A stretch of 64,000 nucleotides of DNA from Stercorarius parasiticus (Eukaryota > Chordata > Aves > Charadriiformes > Stercorariidae). Made by a program: the position numbers and the translations under genes. Under the pieces are notes generated by a model, which was not told the DNA's origin, made no database searches, and saw only the letters and a program-made list of their open reading frames with translations. The DNA is taken from assembly GCA_013396915.1 (NCBI GenBank), contig VWZL01000351.1, positions 496,339-560,338 of the forward strand. Direction: 5' to 3'. Shown here in pieces: positions 26,143 to 38,852 of the stretch; within the stretch, counting starts at the first letter, position 1; every line of letters starts with the position of its first letter.

Positions 26143-26185
26143 TCCTGGTGTAAATTGGCATCGCCCTGTCAAAGTCAGTGATGCA
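26143..26185. repeat. Possible ancient sauropsid dispersed repeat
   Basis: CCTGGTGTAAATTGGCATCG followed by a CAAAGTCAGTGATGCAATG block resembles the motif noted at 16871 in the opposite order. This suggests the same old family in reverse orientation. The call is from memory only. Confidence 0.35.
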
Positions 26186-29100
26186 ATGTGGATTTGCACT
26201 TGCTAAGCATCTGGCCTGGTTTCAAAAGTCTCTGGATGGAAACTGTTGAGTGTCGGGAACCTGCAAGCCTGATATTCTCTGTAATTAAGCTGACAGCATT
26301 GGTTGGGTTTGTCTTAGCATTTGCTATGCTTCTGCAGTCTCTGTAGATGGGAAGAACAAACCCTGTTCTTTGAATGCCTCCTTTGATGAAGCAGAATCGT
26401 GGCCACTTGACACAAGATGAGTACTAAGAGCTTATGAAAATTAGTCCAGGAGAAAGAGAAGACCCAGTCCCCGTAGCCTTGAGATGAGTTCTGGAGCTCT
26501 CCTGAGATTATGCCATCCCAGGGCTGCCCAGAGCCAAAAATCACAGTTCTATTTTCTTCTCTGTCTGGGCAGGGCACTGGTTCCCAAATCGATTTCCCTT
26601 CTGATATAAGGCCAACATTGTAACCAGGCCCATGTATAGGTCAGCTGGCCAATATTGCTTTTTTTTAATGCACATAAAAAAATTACCAGCAAATGAGAAC
26701 AGAAATGTGTTCATAGCAAATACTTCAGCAAAAAAAAAATCTGTTTTGTCGTACAACTCAGAGCACCTGAAGACTTCAGGGTATCCTCTTTGACTAAAAA
26801 GGATAGTTTTCAGTTTATTTCTGAGAAAAAAAAAATATTAAAACACTTTCATATATAGCAGACACTTCAGAGGTACTGAAATATTGCAGGAACTCCAGTT
26901 CTCTGTCAGAGTTGGAAGTTATGAAGCAAAACGTTGATAGACTCCACCTGGATAAACCTTGAAAAAGAAATCTTCTGTGCCATTGCTTTCTTACACATAC
27001 CTAAGCAGTAGCCATTTTATGAGCATGGATATAGAACTCGGGTGTAAGCCAGGATTCAAGGAAGGCATGAATCTAGCCTAGCTCTGAACTTTGCCATAAA
27101 TCCTAACACCTTGAAAGAGACACATGCCCACCGAATTTTGAAAAAAATATTTTTCTCTTTCTGGCCTAACTCTTGTTATAACCATAGCTTTGCTTAGAGC
27201 AAACTGCAAGATGCTCCTCATCCTCTTCAGAAAATATCAGTTTCCAATTCTTTAATCAATTAATTCCAATTAGCAGCCAGTTTATTGGTGACCCAAGACA
27301 TAGAAGACATGGAAATCTGATGCTCTTGAAGAGACTGGTCTTTGATTTAATGACAACACAAACGGTTGGTTTTATAACCTGTCTACCAGTATTTGAGTAT
27401 TTGCACCAGTGTAAAGAATAAACCGGCACCCAAATATAATCTGGGAATTCAGATAACTACAACTTGAATAAATTTTGAAATCAGAGCCATAATTTTTCTG
27501 AGAGTATTTTATAAATGTCTCTTTGTTCCATGGAACGAGATTTTAGTTCCTCGTTATGCCCTATGAAACCGTGGTTACAGCACTCAGCTGAGCGCCCTGT
27601 TTTGATATCTAACCATCCAGCTGAGCATCAAGTGTTCTGTTACAAATGCCCTGTGAATCCAGGCTAAGCAGTTTGGTTGGAAAATTCTGATATTTGAAAA
27701 CATATGTTGCTTTTATAGCCTTGCTACTGGGATAGACCAAAACCCCAAGACCTAACATCTCCAAATTCTCCAGAAGAGACAGAAAAGGGAACAGTGCATT
27801 TTTTACCAGCCAGAGGATGACCAAAGAATCAGTGAACAAAAGAGGACTTTTTCTCTCTGTACCCCACAGAAGCATCACTTGGCACAAAGTACCATGATTT
27901 AGTTGCTGTTGTGTATGAAAGCACATCATGGACAGACCCATCAGCCACACTAAAAGACAGTCTCTTCTGCTCCTGTCCCTTCTCTCCTAAGCTCAGAGGG
28001 AGCTGTAACTTGAGTGACATCCTTTGGCAAAAATATGCATCATTCAGCTGACCGTAATCTTGATGCCCTCTTTCAAGCAGAACTCAGTTCTTGCAGTTTT
28101 ATCTGAGTCAGTGTTAAACAAATGCTAAGTAGAAATGGAATAAAAATACCAGGTTGTCAGCTCATAACAATAAGTTGCTGAGCCTTGGCATACAATAAAA
28201 TTCAAATTAATGGAAAATGATAAAAAGCCCACAGGACAGTCATCTATCAAACCGACACACAGCATTACAAAGTATAGTTTACCTAATCTATACTGCCTAA
28301 CGTGGCTTGAGTAATGTGACTTCTCAGCCTAAGGGACAGATCTCCAGGCCCTCATATCACCTCCCTTCTAGCACTTTGCTCTGCTGTTCCTGAGAGCAAC
28401 ATGTTGAAGATGAATACTTGCTTGCATCACTACCTTAAGGTCAGCACCTTCAGCCCAGAAATGGAATAAAGACTACCACAGTGTTTATTTTCATCTCACT
28501 GTAAGGATCTTATCTTCTCAAAGTTTTGCATTACTGCTCAGCATGGCAGGGCAGGATGTAACAAGTAACTATTACAACAGTGTAAATGTGTTACTGCCAT
28601 GCCATTAAATTGTCATGTTGTTATGCCATATTTCCAAAATAAAAACTGATTGGTTACAAATCACAAAACCAATAGAAGATACTTATTATTAAATCACTGT
28701 GGGGAGAAAGGAATTACTCTCAGAACTGTGTATTTTCAAAGAGAGTTCCTGCAAAGAAATAACTTTTAAACTAAACTTTATTAAATTTAGTGTTTGAATA
28801 CTTTTCCCCTTGGTAAAGACCTTTTATCCATTAAGGCTGGAAAACAGCCCTTCATGGGATTCATTCCAAATCAAATTTAGGAGAGAAGCAGGGATAGTGT
28901 GTTCACAGACACATATGTGCAATTAAATGAGTACATGCTCTCATAACAAAGAGCCAACTCAATTACCTCCCAAGTATAAAGCTTACAGAGAGGCAGATGT
29001 GATCTTTATTCCAGAAGGTTTACCAAGCAAACATGAGAGAAAGAATGTGGAAGAAATTTATGTGAAAGCAAATACTTCATACCTTATAAAATCCCCATTG

Positions 29101-32100
29101 GCTGATTACAAAGATCTCTTGGAAATGCCAATTAGTCAGGTGTCTCTTTGTCCTTTTTAATTCTCCTACCCTTATTAAATCAATATCTCAGACAACTTAA
29201 TGGCTCCCCAAAGTCTAGGTCAAACAGAGAGGCAAGAGGAGGTGGAATGAAAGGCTGTGCTTAATTTTGTGCCATGATCTAACTGTGGGTGAGGAGAGAA
29301 GGAATAATTTAGCTTGATTAAATAACTAAATATACAGTGCCTTGAAAGGAAAATTGGCCTTCACTCACAGAACTATCAAGACAGTCCCTGACCAAAACCC
29401 ATTACTGCTGCTGGTTGAAAAGTTGTGACAAATTCCTTTCGGAGGCACTTCGTTTTTTTCTGCCCTGCACATAGGCACTTCTATCTCCTCTCTGACAGCA
29501 CCCTGTGAAGAAGAACCTCAAGGCTGAGTCACAGCCCCGACTGCACCCAAAGGACCCTCCACCTTCATGGGCAAAACAAGACCCTGCTGCCCACAAGTTG
29601 CTGTTCACCTCATCCCTTTCCAGCAGGTGGAGGAAATCTGGTCGTGGCACATGAAGGAGAGCAGTCACTGTAGACTTTTGTCAGGTTCAGGGGTAGTTTG
29701 GAATTTGGCTAGTGTGGAGTACCATTCATTACAGAGAAAATTGCATCGATGAAGGAAAAATATTCTGACTGAGGAGGGTAAAAATGAGGAGTACCAATCT
29801 TATCCACAGGGAAGTTTGGAAGGACAGAACCTGAGTTGAAATAAGTTGATACAGTTCCACTGACTTTCAGGGAGATACTACCCATCTGCATCTGCTGGAG
29901 ACCTGACTGAGGATGTGTATTACAAGTCACTTTTCCCTTTTAAAATGATGGTGTTAGGTCCGGCTAAGAACTAAACTATCTGTTGAATGTGCTGTGTTCA
30001 TCCCACTTGATTAGATAGGACTTTGGAGCAACAAATCTCTTAAATTAAACGCTTCAGTTTGGTATCTAAAGAGGGGATGAGATGAATTTCAACCTAATCG
30101 TACTAAATCCTTGCTTCCCATCCCCTCATGACTGCTTACATTCTTGCTGAGAAAGCAGATCTTCCCCAACTCAAAGATCAGACTTTTAGGGAGGACTGTT
30201 TTTAAAAAAAGTGTAAACATGTAAAAATAAGCCCAAGCATTTCTGGGAACCTAGGTTAGATTTAACTGCTTCTCTGTAATATCCATATGATATGAAAACG
30301 ACTAGAGGTCCCCGGGAGAACTGTCAGTGGGAGTATGCTAATTAATGAACTTTTATCTTAACACTTGCTATTGACTAAAAGCAGAAAGGGAAAGCAGAGG
30401 CCATGTGGTGCTAAAGGGGCAGAGAACAGGACAGCGAGAGGCAAAAAATACACAAAACTTTTCCCTTGATTTTGGAGATCAGCCGGTAGCTGATTCAGGG
30501 CAGAGACAGGGGCAAGGTACGTGGGAAGTGACCAAGGTAGGACAGGAGGAGGAATTGTGACTGCACATGTCTTTACCTGGAGAACATGAGGATTGACACC
30601 ACTAGACACAAGAGTTAGATCAGGGTTGCAATCAAAGTGAGCAACCTTATCTATTTTGAGAATGTTATTCTCAGAATGTTCCTGGATTGCAAATAAATAA
30701 AGTCATATTCAGTGTGAAAATGAATAAAATAAGATCCAAAGTCATCCAGGCAGGGTTTTGAAAGGCTAAATCATTTAGAGTGCAATCCACACCAAACAGC
30801 ATCAGGTTTTCAAGGAAGCCTACGTGTAGAGCTTTTGCTGTGTTGGTTTGTTTGCCTACTGCAAAGGAAAATCATAAGAAGTATTCATCAAGAATAGTTT
30901 CATTTCCAATTGATCTGAAACAGGTCTTCCTTCTCCTCAGCTGCTTCACTTTCACAAGGAAATGGTTGAGGAGAGGAATGACTTTATTAGGTTGACTACA
31001 ATGGTTTGTTCAACAATGGTTTGGATAGCTAATTTCTTAAATTATCAAAGTGAAAAATTAGCACTGAAAATTAAATTGAAAAATCCAAATATTTCACTTA
31101 GGAAATGGTGACACGAATGCAACTGTTTGAATGACTAGAAATTGGTTTCATGGATCTATTCCCTTAACAAAACAGAGTGTACCTTGTAATGCAAGCCTCA
31201 GTTTTTCACTAAGAACATTTTAAAAATGGGAAATTTCTGCCATTTTTGAGCAAGCAATTATGTTTTGTACAAAAAGGAGTGCCAAAACATAACTCTTGCT
31301 GCCATTTTCATCTCCATGCGTTTTGTCTGACTTGCATGTTCTTTGTAAAGCAGTGCAGTAAATGAACTTGATCAACAGTTTTCAATGTACATTGATGGAT
31401 ATGGCTGGTTCATGTTTAATGCAATTCTATGACCTCTAGCACTAGATTTGGTCTGTACATCTCCTAAGATTTCACATGCTGGTGACATGGACCAAGCAAG
31501 GTAACACAGGCCTTTCCTCTCACTGAGAAACCATTAAAAGGGTCTGTAGTCCTCATTTGGCCAGACCAATCAGTATCTAAGGTCTCATGAGAAAACAACT
31601 GTTACTTCTTTTCTAATATTTTTGGCCATCAGAACTTCAATGCATGTGGCATAATACAAATGACAGTAATGTCGGTGCTTAGGGAGTTTCAGCTGCCAAA
31701 ATAAAACCCTACACCTGCACAATCCTAAGAAAGAGAGGCTTCACACCTTGGGGGGATCCATCTCCATGGCAGAGTTTCCTGGATCAGGGCCATTGCTTAT
31801 TTTATACCTATGGACTGAAAATTCCTGAATTCTTCTGCTTTGCCTTCTACGAGTTGCAGCAGTGGATGAGTCATTTTACCTCATACCTAACATGTCATTT
31901 CCCATCATCTATTGAGTACGCAACCACAAGAAGATGAAGCACAAACACAGCTATTTCTTATCTCACAACTGTGTTTATTTTGAGCTAATCAGTCATACTG
32001 ACATCTGTTTGGCCCCAGTCCTGATTTTGTTAATAAGCCATTTGTGCAAATCTGTTCTGTGCAAGACCATGCTTTACTTCACCCCTGAAGACTGATGAAC

Positions 32101-32420
32101 ACATTTTGGAAGCCAGTAATTCTTTAGGATAAGCCCACCTTGGAACTCCAGCAATTTTCCAATAAATGTGGCCCATGAATGAGCTCATGAACCTCCAGCA
32201 TGAAGACCAACTTTATCTCTGGGGTAGAAGTCATCCAGTAGGCAAGTTTCCAAATATGAAAACAAAGCAAGCTCCTTCCTCCCCAAGATCTTCCCCCCAG
32301 TCTCTCCTGCTGCTTAAAAAAATGGCCCACTCTTTGATGTGAGCCCCTGGAAATACTGCGGTTATTTAATTATTCTGTTTCTTGTCTCCTGGTAATTCTC
32401 CTAGATCCTTGCTACAACAT

Positions 32421-32740
32421 TGATTCATATTTCTGAAGGCCAGACCAGACCAGACTGATCATCTGGTCTGGTCTCTTGCATAACTCGCACCACAGTGTTT
32501 CACCCTCTGATCTCTGAATCAGGCCTTGTACCTTGTGGGAGATCCAGGGTATCTTGATCTTGTCTCCAAGTTCTGGAGAATTTACCACATCCTTGGTTAG
32601 CCATTCCAGACATATGTTGCCTTCATGGTTAAAACATTTGAGTTTCATTTTCAACGTGGATTTTTCTGATTTTTCACCTTCCATGCCTTGTGTCCTGCTG
32701 TGCTCAAAGCATAATGAGTGCTCTTTGGTATCCTATCCTT
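32421..32740 (-). mobile_element. CR1-family LINE 3' end, reverse orientation
   Basis: Read from low to high coordinates, this is the antisense of a CR1 3' end. It opens with GATTCATATTTCTGAAGGCC, then a GATCATCTGGTCTGG block, TTGCATAACTCGCACCACAG, and a GGAGAATTTACCACATCC block, in the order expected for the antisense of the CR1 3' UTR and ORF2 C-terminus. On the reverse strand a frame of 90 codons (32412-32684) stays open. Its residues LTKDVVNSPEL sit where CR1 proteins have an LPREVV-SPSL-like stretch. The 5' limit is indistinct. It appears to be the same subfamily as the 22.2 kb copy. The opening part also forms a hairpin (32442-32474). Confidence 0.8.
32442..32474. repeat. Perfect 12-bp-arm hairpin at the CR1 end
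   Basis: AGACCAGACCAG (32442-32453) is perfectly complementary to CTGGTCTGGTCT (32463-32474) with a 9-base loop. It falls where CR1 copies normally read something like 'ccagaagggaccat...gatcatctagtctgacct'. The symmetry therefore looks acquired, for example by templated repair or a small local duplication (CAGAC is repeated). Confidence 0.85.
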
Positions 32741-33109
32741 CACCCCATGCAAAAGCTTCAGGCTGAGACCCAGGCAGCCTCTCCATCTCCTACGCAGATA
32801 AACCCACCACCTGGAGCTTCTCACGTCTCCAGCTGTCAGGAGTGGATTTAACACCAAACTCGCTCTGGTAATTCCTCTCTGACATCTCTGCAAGTTCTCA
32901 GCATTTGGTTTGAGGGCAGAGACCAGCATGAGAAGCATGAGAACCAGGCAGGGTGGGACACGTCTGCTCCTGAGAAGTACTTTTTCCCGGACACAGCTCA
33001 GTCTTGGCTCCCTGCCCTGGCCCCACTGCCACCTCATGCCACTGCTGCTCTCCCATCCACTTGACGGCATTTTGTCACCACTTCCCAGGACACATTACTT
33101 CCTCACCCA
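32741..33109. other. Noncoding, GC-richer stretch
   Basis: This sequence may include more of the CR1 copy, too diverged to call. A 139-codon reverse frame (32651-33070) begins inside CR1-derived sequence and has no recognisable domain. Confidence 0.5.
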
Positions 33110-33292
33110 GCGGTTATTAATAGATTAATGTATCTATATATTTTTATTTATTATTTAATATCATATATAATAGACAATACATTATATATTACATTAATAT
33201 ATGATGTATCAATAATAGTCATCATGGTATGATATTGTTTATCATTATATACTATTTATTATACTTTGTTAATATAATAACTGTGTGTTAAT
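33110..33292. repeat. AT-rich low-complexity block
   Basis: About 180 bases consist almost only of A and T, with recurrent TATATA, ATTAATATA and ATCATTATATA words but no fixed period. It contrasts sharply with the GC-richer sequence on both sides. It probably derives from a decayed (TA)n/(TATT)n tract. Confidence 0.85.
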
Positions 33293-35662
33293 AAACACCC
33301 AGCGTTTATTGGGTCAGTGCCTGATCTCTCATTCCTCCTCTTAAAAAGCATGGTTTTTGCCCCGCCGGGCTTCCTGAACAGCACTGGTTATGTCACTCTG
33401 GGTATGCCTTCAGCTATTTATTTCCTCAGGAAATGCCGCATCACCTGGAAACTTTGTATTTTCCCTGCTACAAAATAAAGTTACGGTAATGAATTTCTTA
33501 TTTTTGTCAACTTCCTGACATGCTTGAGAGGCTCCAGCTGCAAAATGGAGTCCAAAGACAGACTTCTCAAGAAGCCCGTATTAACTGGCTCCACAGGCTC
33601 CCACACCAATGGGACGTGACTATCACAGGCATGTTTCACGGGGGAGGCACTGGAATGGCTGTGTGAAAGCTATAGCACTTAAAGAGTTCAGCAGTGACTG
33701 TATTTACACCTAGACATCTTTTCTTTCGTCCTGCAGTGTGGCATAACCTGAACTTGTAGCAGACTACCGTGAGTGCACAAATTAGTGTGTCGGTGAAAAG
33801 TGGGAGCACTAAATTCTGGATTTCTGCTATCCTGCCTGCCTGTGGACCCATGGTAATCCCAAGAAACCTCGCAGGGATTCGGCTCGTCCTGCAGCCTCTC
33901 CTCCAGCCAAGGCACTGGCGGAGTCTCTTGCTCCAAGCCAGATGCCTACTTTCCAGAAGCTCCCAGGACCTTTAGCAATGCTGAGGTCTTTATCCCTCAG
34001 CTAGTTTGGCTGAAATTAGCCAACCACTTCAAAAGGTTCTGAGGGGAGGAGGAATGACATGCAGCCAGGCAGACACTCATGCAGATGGACAGTCACAGGC
34101 TGAAAAGCGGGGGGGAAATTAATCATTTGTGTTGTGGGAGTTTGCTTTCAGTCGTCTTACTGATCTTTTCTCCTCCACTTTACAATCTCTGCTGTGCAGC
34201 AGCTGGCTGCTCACCCTTGATGAGACAAATCTTACCAGCTTTTTCAGCCTTCTGGCAGTCATTCCCCTAGGAAGATTTCTCTCCTACCCGTCCTCCTGGT
34301 AAATTCATATTACAGTAGCCACTGAGAAAAGCTGTGAAAACTGACTACTGAGTGTACCCAGGCTCCATCTCTCAGCAAGTCCCAGGAAAGTACTAACAGG
34401 CTTAATATGCTCTGAAAGACCACTGAAATCTGTGACATTCATCTGAAGCAGCCCACGCCCTGCGAGTCTGAAAACCTGGGAAGCATCCCAAGAGCCTTAT
34501 TCGGGACCATGCTACACTAAGCACAGCCCTGGAGTTGCGGTGGTGTGCCGATGCCAATGGCAAAGTCAGGGCAGGAAGCCCCAGGGTGCCACTGAGGGGA
34601 CCCCATTCAATGGGAAGGGGACAGCTATATCAGCTCAGGCAGAGCATCACCTCAGCTTGTCTGCTCCTAGGTGGCTTCCTGGCCGATGCAGTTTTCCAGG
34701 GTGTGGATCTGGCCAAGCATTTGTTGGGCACACCAGTTTGGGCTGGGATCATGCCACCTCTCTTTCCCCCCAAGGCAGAGGTGCTCTGGCAACTCCAGGG
34801 TGGCAAGGACAGACCCTGCAGTGGGAGGCAAAGAAACAACCCCCACTAGGTGCCAGGTTTGCTTCGTGGGGATCGTTAGTGCAGTTAAAACACCACGAGC
34901 ACAAACCAGACTGCACGCCCAGAGTATCGTACAAGGCCTCCTCTATCAGCCCAGTGCGAATTTGCTGCTCTCATGGGAAAAATCAAAGGGCCCAGGGCAG
35001 CAGACAGTCTGTTAGCAGGCTACAGGAATAGTGAGCAGCCGATGTCTAGACTCAGGAAAGGAAATTCCTGTCCGTGTTTAGAAGAGCCACACACGTACAC
35101 ATACAAATAAAAAACAGGAAGGCGTGCGCTGCTGTGGTCTTTGATAGCAGCCCAAGGGAAACGGTGTAATTTGGTAGAAGCAGCAAACAAGGCATCCACT
35201 TAGACATAACCTGTCAGGCCTATGCAGGAGCGTGCTTTGACAGACTAGTCTTAGAGAAACTGGATCCAGCACAGCAGCACAAAACTGCCCCCACAACAAA
35301 TTTAGGGGACAAGGCCCTGGGCGAGACATGTCAACATGTCGAACAGCTCAAGATCTCTCAACAGGAGTCTAGAAGATTGCAAGTTGCCATATCGGCTGAG
35401 AGAGATGCATATTTGGAGCTGCTATAGCTCCTGTCTTTTGGCCTGGGAGCCCATCTGTGTTCAGATACATTAATCTCTCTTTGAGAATGGAGCTGGGTCA
35501 TATGTGCATACTCACAAGACCCTACAAAGTTCCTGGCCCAGACATATTTATCACATTATAGAAGACGTGTAGAAGTGCCAGTTTTGGTGAGTACTATGTA
35601 ATGTGGTTCCAACCACAGACTTTATTTTTCCACCATGGCAAGGACCACAATCTCCCTTATCC
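33293..35662. other. Noncoding, no gene recognised
   Basis: A GC-richer patch at 34530-35030 carries three overlapping forward frames (104, 163 and 114 codons) and antisense frames. That pattern follows from few A/T-rich stop codons rather than coding. Two frames overlap the whole 163-codon one, and no domain is visible. Confidence 0.5.
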
Positions 35663-35687
35663 TAAATAAATAAATAAATAAATAAAT
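35663..35687. repeat. (TAAA)n microsatellite
   Basis: About six TAAA units run from 35663 to 35687. It is perfect apart from the ends. Confidence 0.9.
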
Positions 35688-35749
35688 GAGAAGGGTCAAG
35701 GGGCTGCAAATCATACTGACCTGTTTCTTTAATTAATTGCAATACAAGC

Positions 35750-35763
35750 TTTTTTTTTTTTTT
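35750..35763. repeat. T14 homopolymer
   Basis: A run of 14 T is followed by GCC and another T-rich stretch. No retroposed body is recognisable on either side. Confidence 0.85.
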
Positions 35764-35942
35764 GCCTTTTTTCCACTCCGCTAAGATATTTGCTACTAGA
35801 CTGGAGGGCACCCTGCTCCATTTAGCAAAGACCAGAACAGATTCACGAAGACTTGCCAGGCCTCAGACGTTATGTGATCTGAATGCAATTTCCCCACCCA
35901 GTCAACAAACACTCTATTTTTATTAATTTCATAAGAGGCTAG

Positions 35943-35980
35943 TAGGGAGAGAGGGAAGGAGGGAGGAGGGAGGGGAGGAA
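35943..35980. repeat. Purine-rich (GGGA/GGA)n tract
   Basis: A G/A-only tract on the forward strand consists of irregular GGGAGA, GGGAAGGA and GGAGGG units. Such tracts can form triplex or G-rich structures, but nothing here shows a role. Confidence 0.8.
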
Positions 35981-38485
35981 ATGCCCTTTGACCAAGCAGA
36001 ATGCCAGCGCTCAGTGAATTGTTACTAGCACAATATGCTAAAACTAAAGCTGGACCATGTCTTTTCATTTCATAGCAAACCTAGCCTTAGGACTGGAAAA
36101 CAAGATTTCTGTTCCACTGGGCTGGCACAGCAGCATTAGACAACTTCAGGCAGGAAGTGAAGAAGAAATTACCAATGAGATGTCAGGGGAATAGAAAGTA
36201 AAGAGTCTTTCTTTTACAAAAGAAGAGAGCTGGGACAATAACTCTGCCCCTGCACATCACTAGGCTGTCTGCTGGCGCGCTCAAGCCAGGGCCAGCCCTT
36301 CTGCCTGGCCAGACCACCATGGCAGCCCCCTCCCACAGACAAGCTCCTTGGGCATGTAGGAGGCGGCAGCTGTGAGCACGAGAGCACAGACCGGTGCCCA
36401 CTGAGACCCTGGATGGACAAAGTATGGCCAGGACTCTCAGAATGCCATCACAGCAGTGCCTACAGCTCTCGGGCAAAACAGAGAGGGTCTGAGTGGATCC
36501 TAAGGAATAATAAAGGTCAGGAGAAAGAGACTGCTACCCTCATGACAATTCATACTCTCCACATCCTGTTTCTCCACCGGCCCCAACTAAAAGAGCGTCT
36601 GTGGGCAGACCAGAGGCTACGTAGCTTGGAACAGTGAGCTCTGTGCATCCAAGCAGCCTTGCCGTAAGCATTTCTCTTGTGCCTGGTGTCTCATCTTCTT
36701 CCCTGCTTCCCAGCAGAGCCTCACTGCAAATTTTTGACGGAGGCCAGGAATCAATGCTTGCTCCTTAAATCACCTTCCTTGGCCAAAGAACTGCATATCA
36801 CAGCTCTCTTTCCTTACCTAGCCCCCAGATAACTGCCTTCTTGGTCTACATTTGAAAATTTCCCAAGGACCCAGCAGTGTTCCCACCTTACCAGCAGAGA
36901 CTGTGAAGAAGATAACTGTGCACTTCATCCAGCCATATCCACAGTAATGCAAGTCATACTTGTCTCAGTCTATGCTGCCATTTGCCTCCACATAAAAGAG
37001 GCTTTTTGCCTGAACACGAAAATGTTTTTGTTCAAGGCAAGTCTTTTGGTTCAGAGTGTGGGTCAATGAGTAAAACATCATAGCCTACACTATGCAGGAG
37101 ATGAGGCTAATGGATCTAATTATCCCTTTTCACCTCCAATTTGCTAGATCCTGGACCTCTGGTTGCATCTATATGGGACAAAGGAGAGAGATTTCAGGTA
37201 TCTCAGCTACTGAAAACATCTTCATTAACGTTTCTCCTGATAAAAACACCATAGCATTATATGCGCATGACACAGAAGGCAATCTGCTTTCTGTAAATGA
37301 TAGCTGATATAGGACAATGTGTTCCCCTTTTGTCTGGTCCCCCAAGCTTTCTCTCTGGGAGATTCCTATCTGAGAGCTAATGCCACGATTGCACTCTTCA
37401 TGATTGCACTCTTCACTGATAAAGAGTTACACAAAAGGGATTTCAGACACCATAAACCGTAAACCATAAACCACCTCCTTGGAACCTACTCCTAGGAGCA
37501 GATGGCTCACGCTGCTTGCCAAAATTTTGTCCAGCACGTAGAGCATTCAGCGGGTGCTAAAACTTAATAGGTGATTTTTTTTCCTGCACCCAAGCGGTTT
37601 GCTATGAAGTCCTACACCGAACATCTTCCCTCTCTGTTGTAAGACAGATGAGCTCACCAGAATTACAGTAAATACTGAGCCTAGAAAAACTGCATTTCAT
37701 GTTGGTCCATTGTGCTTTTTACTTGTTAATTCTGCTCATGTAGGTGACAGTGACTATTGAATAATTTCAAGAGTCTGCAGACACAGACTAGTCAAAAGCT
37801 TACAGAAATCTGTCAAAAGCTTCATACTGATGCCTTGGGCCCCTATCACGCCCTACTTAATTACACCCTGTTTGGAAGATTCAAAGCCAGCTAGTAAGGA
37901 GAAAGCAAGAATGCACCTGGATAAAGAAACGCACAATCTGTTTATTTTCTTCCCTCTGTCCTTGCATCATATTCATTTGTTAATGGGTAAAATATTTTTG
38001 CAGTCCCTTAAATTCCACATTCTGTCTTTCTTAAATTCTTTTTAACTATATGGTGCAGCCAGGTGGTGAACCAATAACATTTTTCAGCTCCGTTGACACA
38101 ATTAAACACTATGATTTTCAACCACCAAGAAAAGTTGGCTGGTTGAGTAAGGGCAATTTGACAACTGAGATATTTATGTACAGCCAAAATGAGATAGTGC
38201 CCTATATTTTAAACAGTTCAAGTCAGAGGAGAAAAATGTAAAACTGGTTCCTAGATAATAATGCCTAATCTTTGTTTTTAAGGCACATTGCTGTGCAATT
38301 AAGGTTGGCTCGTGAAAGCTGTGCGTGAGCACACTCAAATTGCTGAATGGTCTCATAGATGGCAGGAAGGAAAATAAATATTCTGCTGTTTATACTTTCT
38401 GAAGTAAAATCTTTGAGATAAACAGTGTGTCAGGCTGACAGGTGTGACTTCTTTAGCCTTCTCCTGATGAATTTTTCATTCACAG
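35981..38485. other. Noncoding, no gene recognised
   Basis: Frames of 60-97 codons occur on both strands without recognisable products. The only repeat is the 15-bp tandem duplication listed at 37387. Confidence 0.55.
37387..37416. repeat. Tandem duplication, 15-bp unit x2
   Basis: GATTGCACTCTTCAT (37387-37401) is followed directly by GATTGCACTCTTCAC (37402-37416), with one mismatch in the last base. This is slippage-type duplication. Confidence 0.9.
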
Positions 38486-38670
38486 CTGAGGCTGATAGCC
38501 TGAAACTGTTGATGGAAAAAACCCACTGTTCAGGTTTTGATGGGAATATGAATGTCTGGGTCTTAGAAGGGTCTGACTTCTGTGCAAAGAATTACAGACA
38601 CTCTGCTGTGCAGGCGTGGGGGAAGGACTGCGCTGCAGCCGCATGGCATTGGGCTGGTGTTTCACTCAAG
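38486..38670 (+). other. Candidate internal exon within a 161-codon open frame
   Basis: The acceptor TGAATTTTTCATTCACAG ends at 38485 and the donor CTCAAG|GTACGG begins at 38671. They bound a 185-base segment that is open in one frame throughout. The surrounding frame is open from 38422 to 38904, long for a region that is not GC-rich. The residue mix (KLLMEKTHCSGFDGNMNVW within it) is unremarkable and no family is recognised. It could be a coding exon, a noncoding exon or chance. Confidence 0.22.
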
Positions 38671-38825
38671 GTACGGCAATATAAAGGCATTGCATTTTCT
38701 AGGAAGGCGATCACATACTTCTCCCCCATGACGCTTGGAAAGCAGAAACGTTTTTCAGAGGCTTCTCCTGCGTATTTAATTATTCATAAAAACCCCAAAG
38801 CGATACGCTACCACACCATTCTTGA

Positions 38826-38852
38826 TTTTGGCAAGTTCCTCGCTTGCCAAAA
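38826..38852. repeat. Short perfect inverted repeat
   Basis: TTTTGGCAAG (38826-38835) pairs with CTTGCCAAAA (38843-38852) across a 7-base loop. Hairpins of this size occur by chance in long sequence, and there is no T run to suggest a terminator role. Confidence 0.85.

Larger units (their letters stand above)
24021..32420. other. Noncoding, no gene recognised
   Basis: This 8.4 kb stretch has only minor features, listed separately (A-run at 25232, a repeat-like phrase at 26143). The longest open frame of the window (196 codons, reverse, 25188-25778) lies here. It spans a GC-richer patch and encodes a poly-phenylalanine run from the A tract, which argues against coding. A forward frame at 28927-29160 (77 codons) has an ordinary amino-acid mix but no recognisable family and no good upstream acceptor. 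Confidence 0.55.

Noticed and set aside
28927..29160. 77-codon frame with ordinary protein-like composition
   Set aside because: A CAG|GTGTCT donor-like site lies inside it, but there is no pyrimidine-rich acceptor upstream, a stop sits directly before the ATG, and no family is recognised.
29331..29350. Tc1/mariner terminal repeat (TACAGTGCCTTG)
   Set aside because: Only about 12 bases match and no second end or transposase remnant is nearby.
34540..35031. 163-codon forward frame
   Set aside because: It is overlapped by two other forward frames and two reverse frames over the same bases. Low stop density from GC content explains it.
35943..35980. G-quadruplex
   Set aside because: The tract has runs of GGG, but their irregular spacing with interleaved A makes it an ordinary purine-rich simple repeat, and no promoter context is seen.
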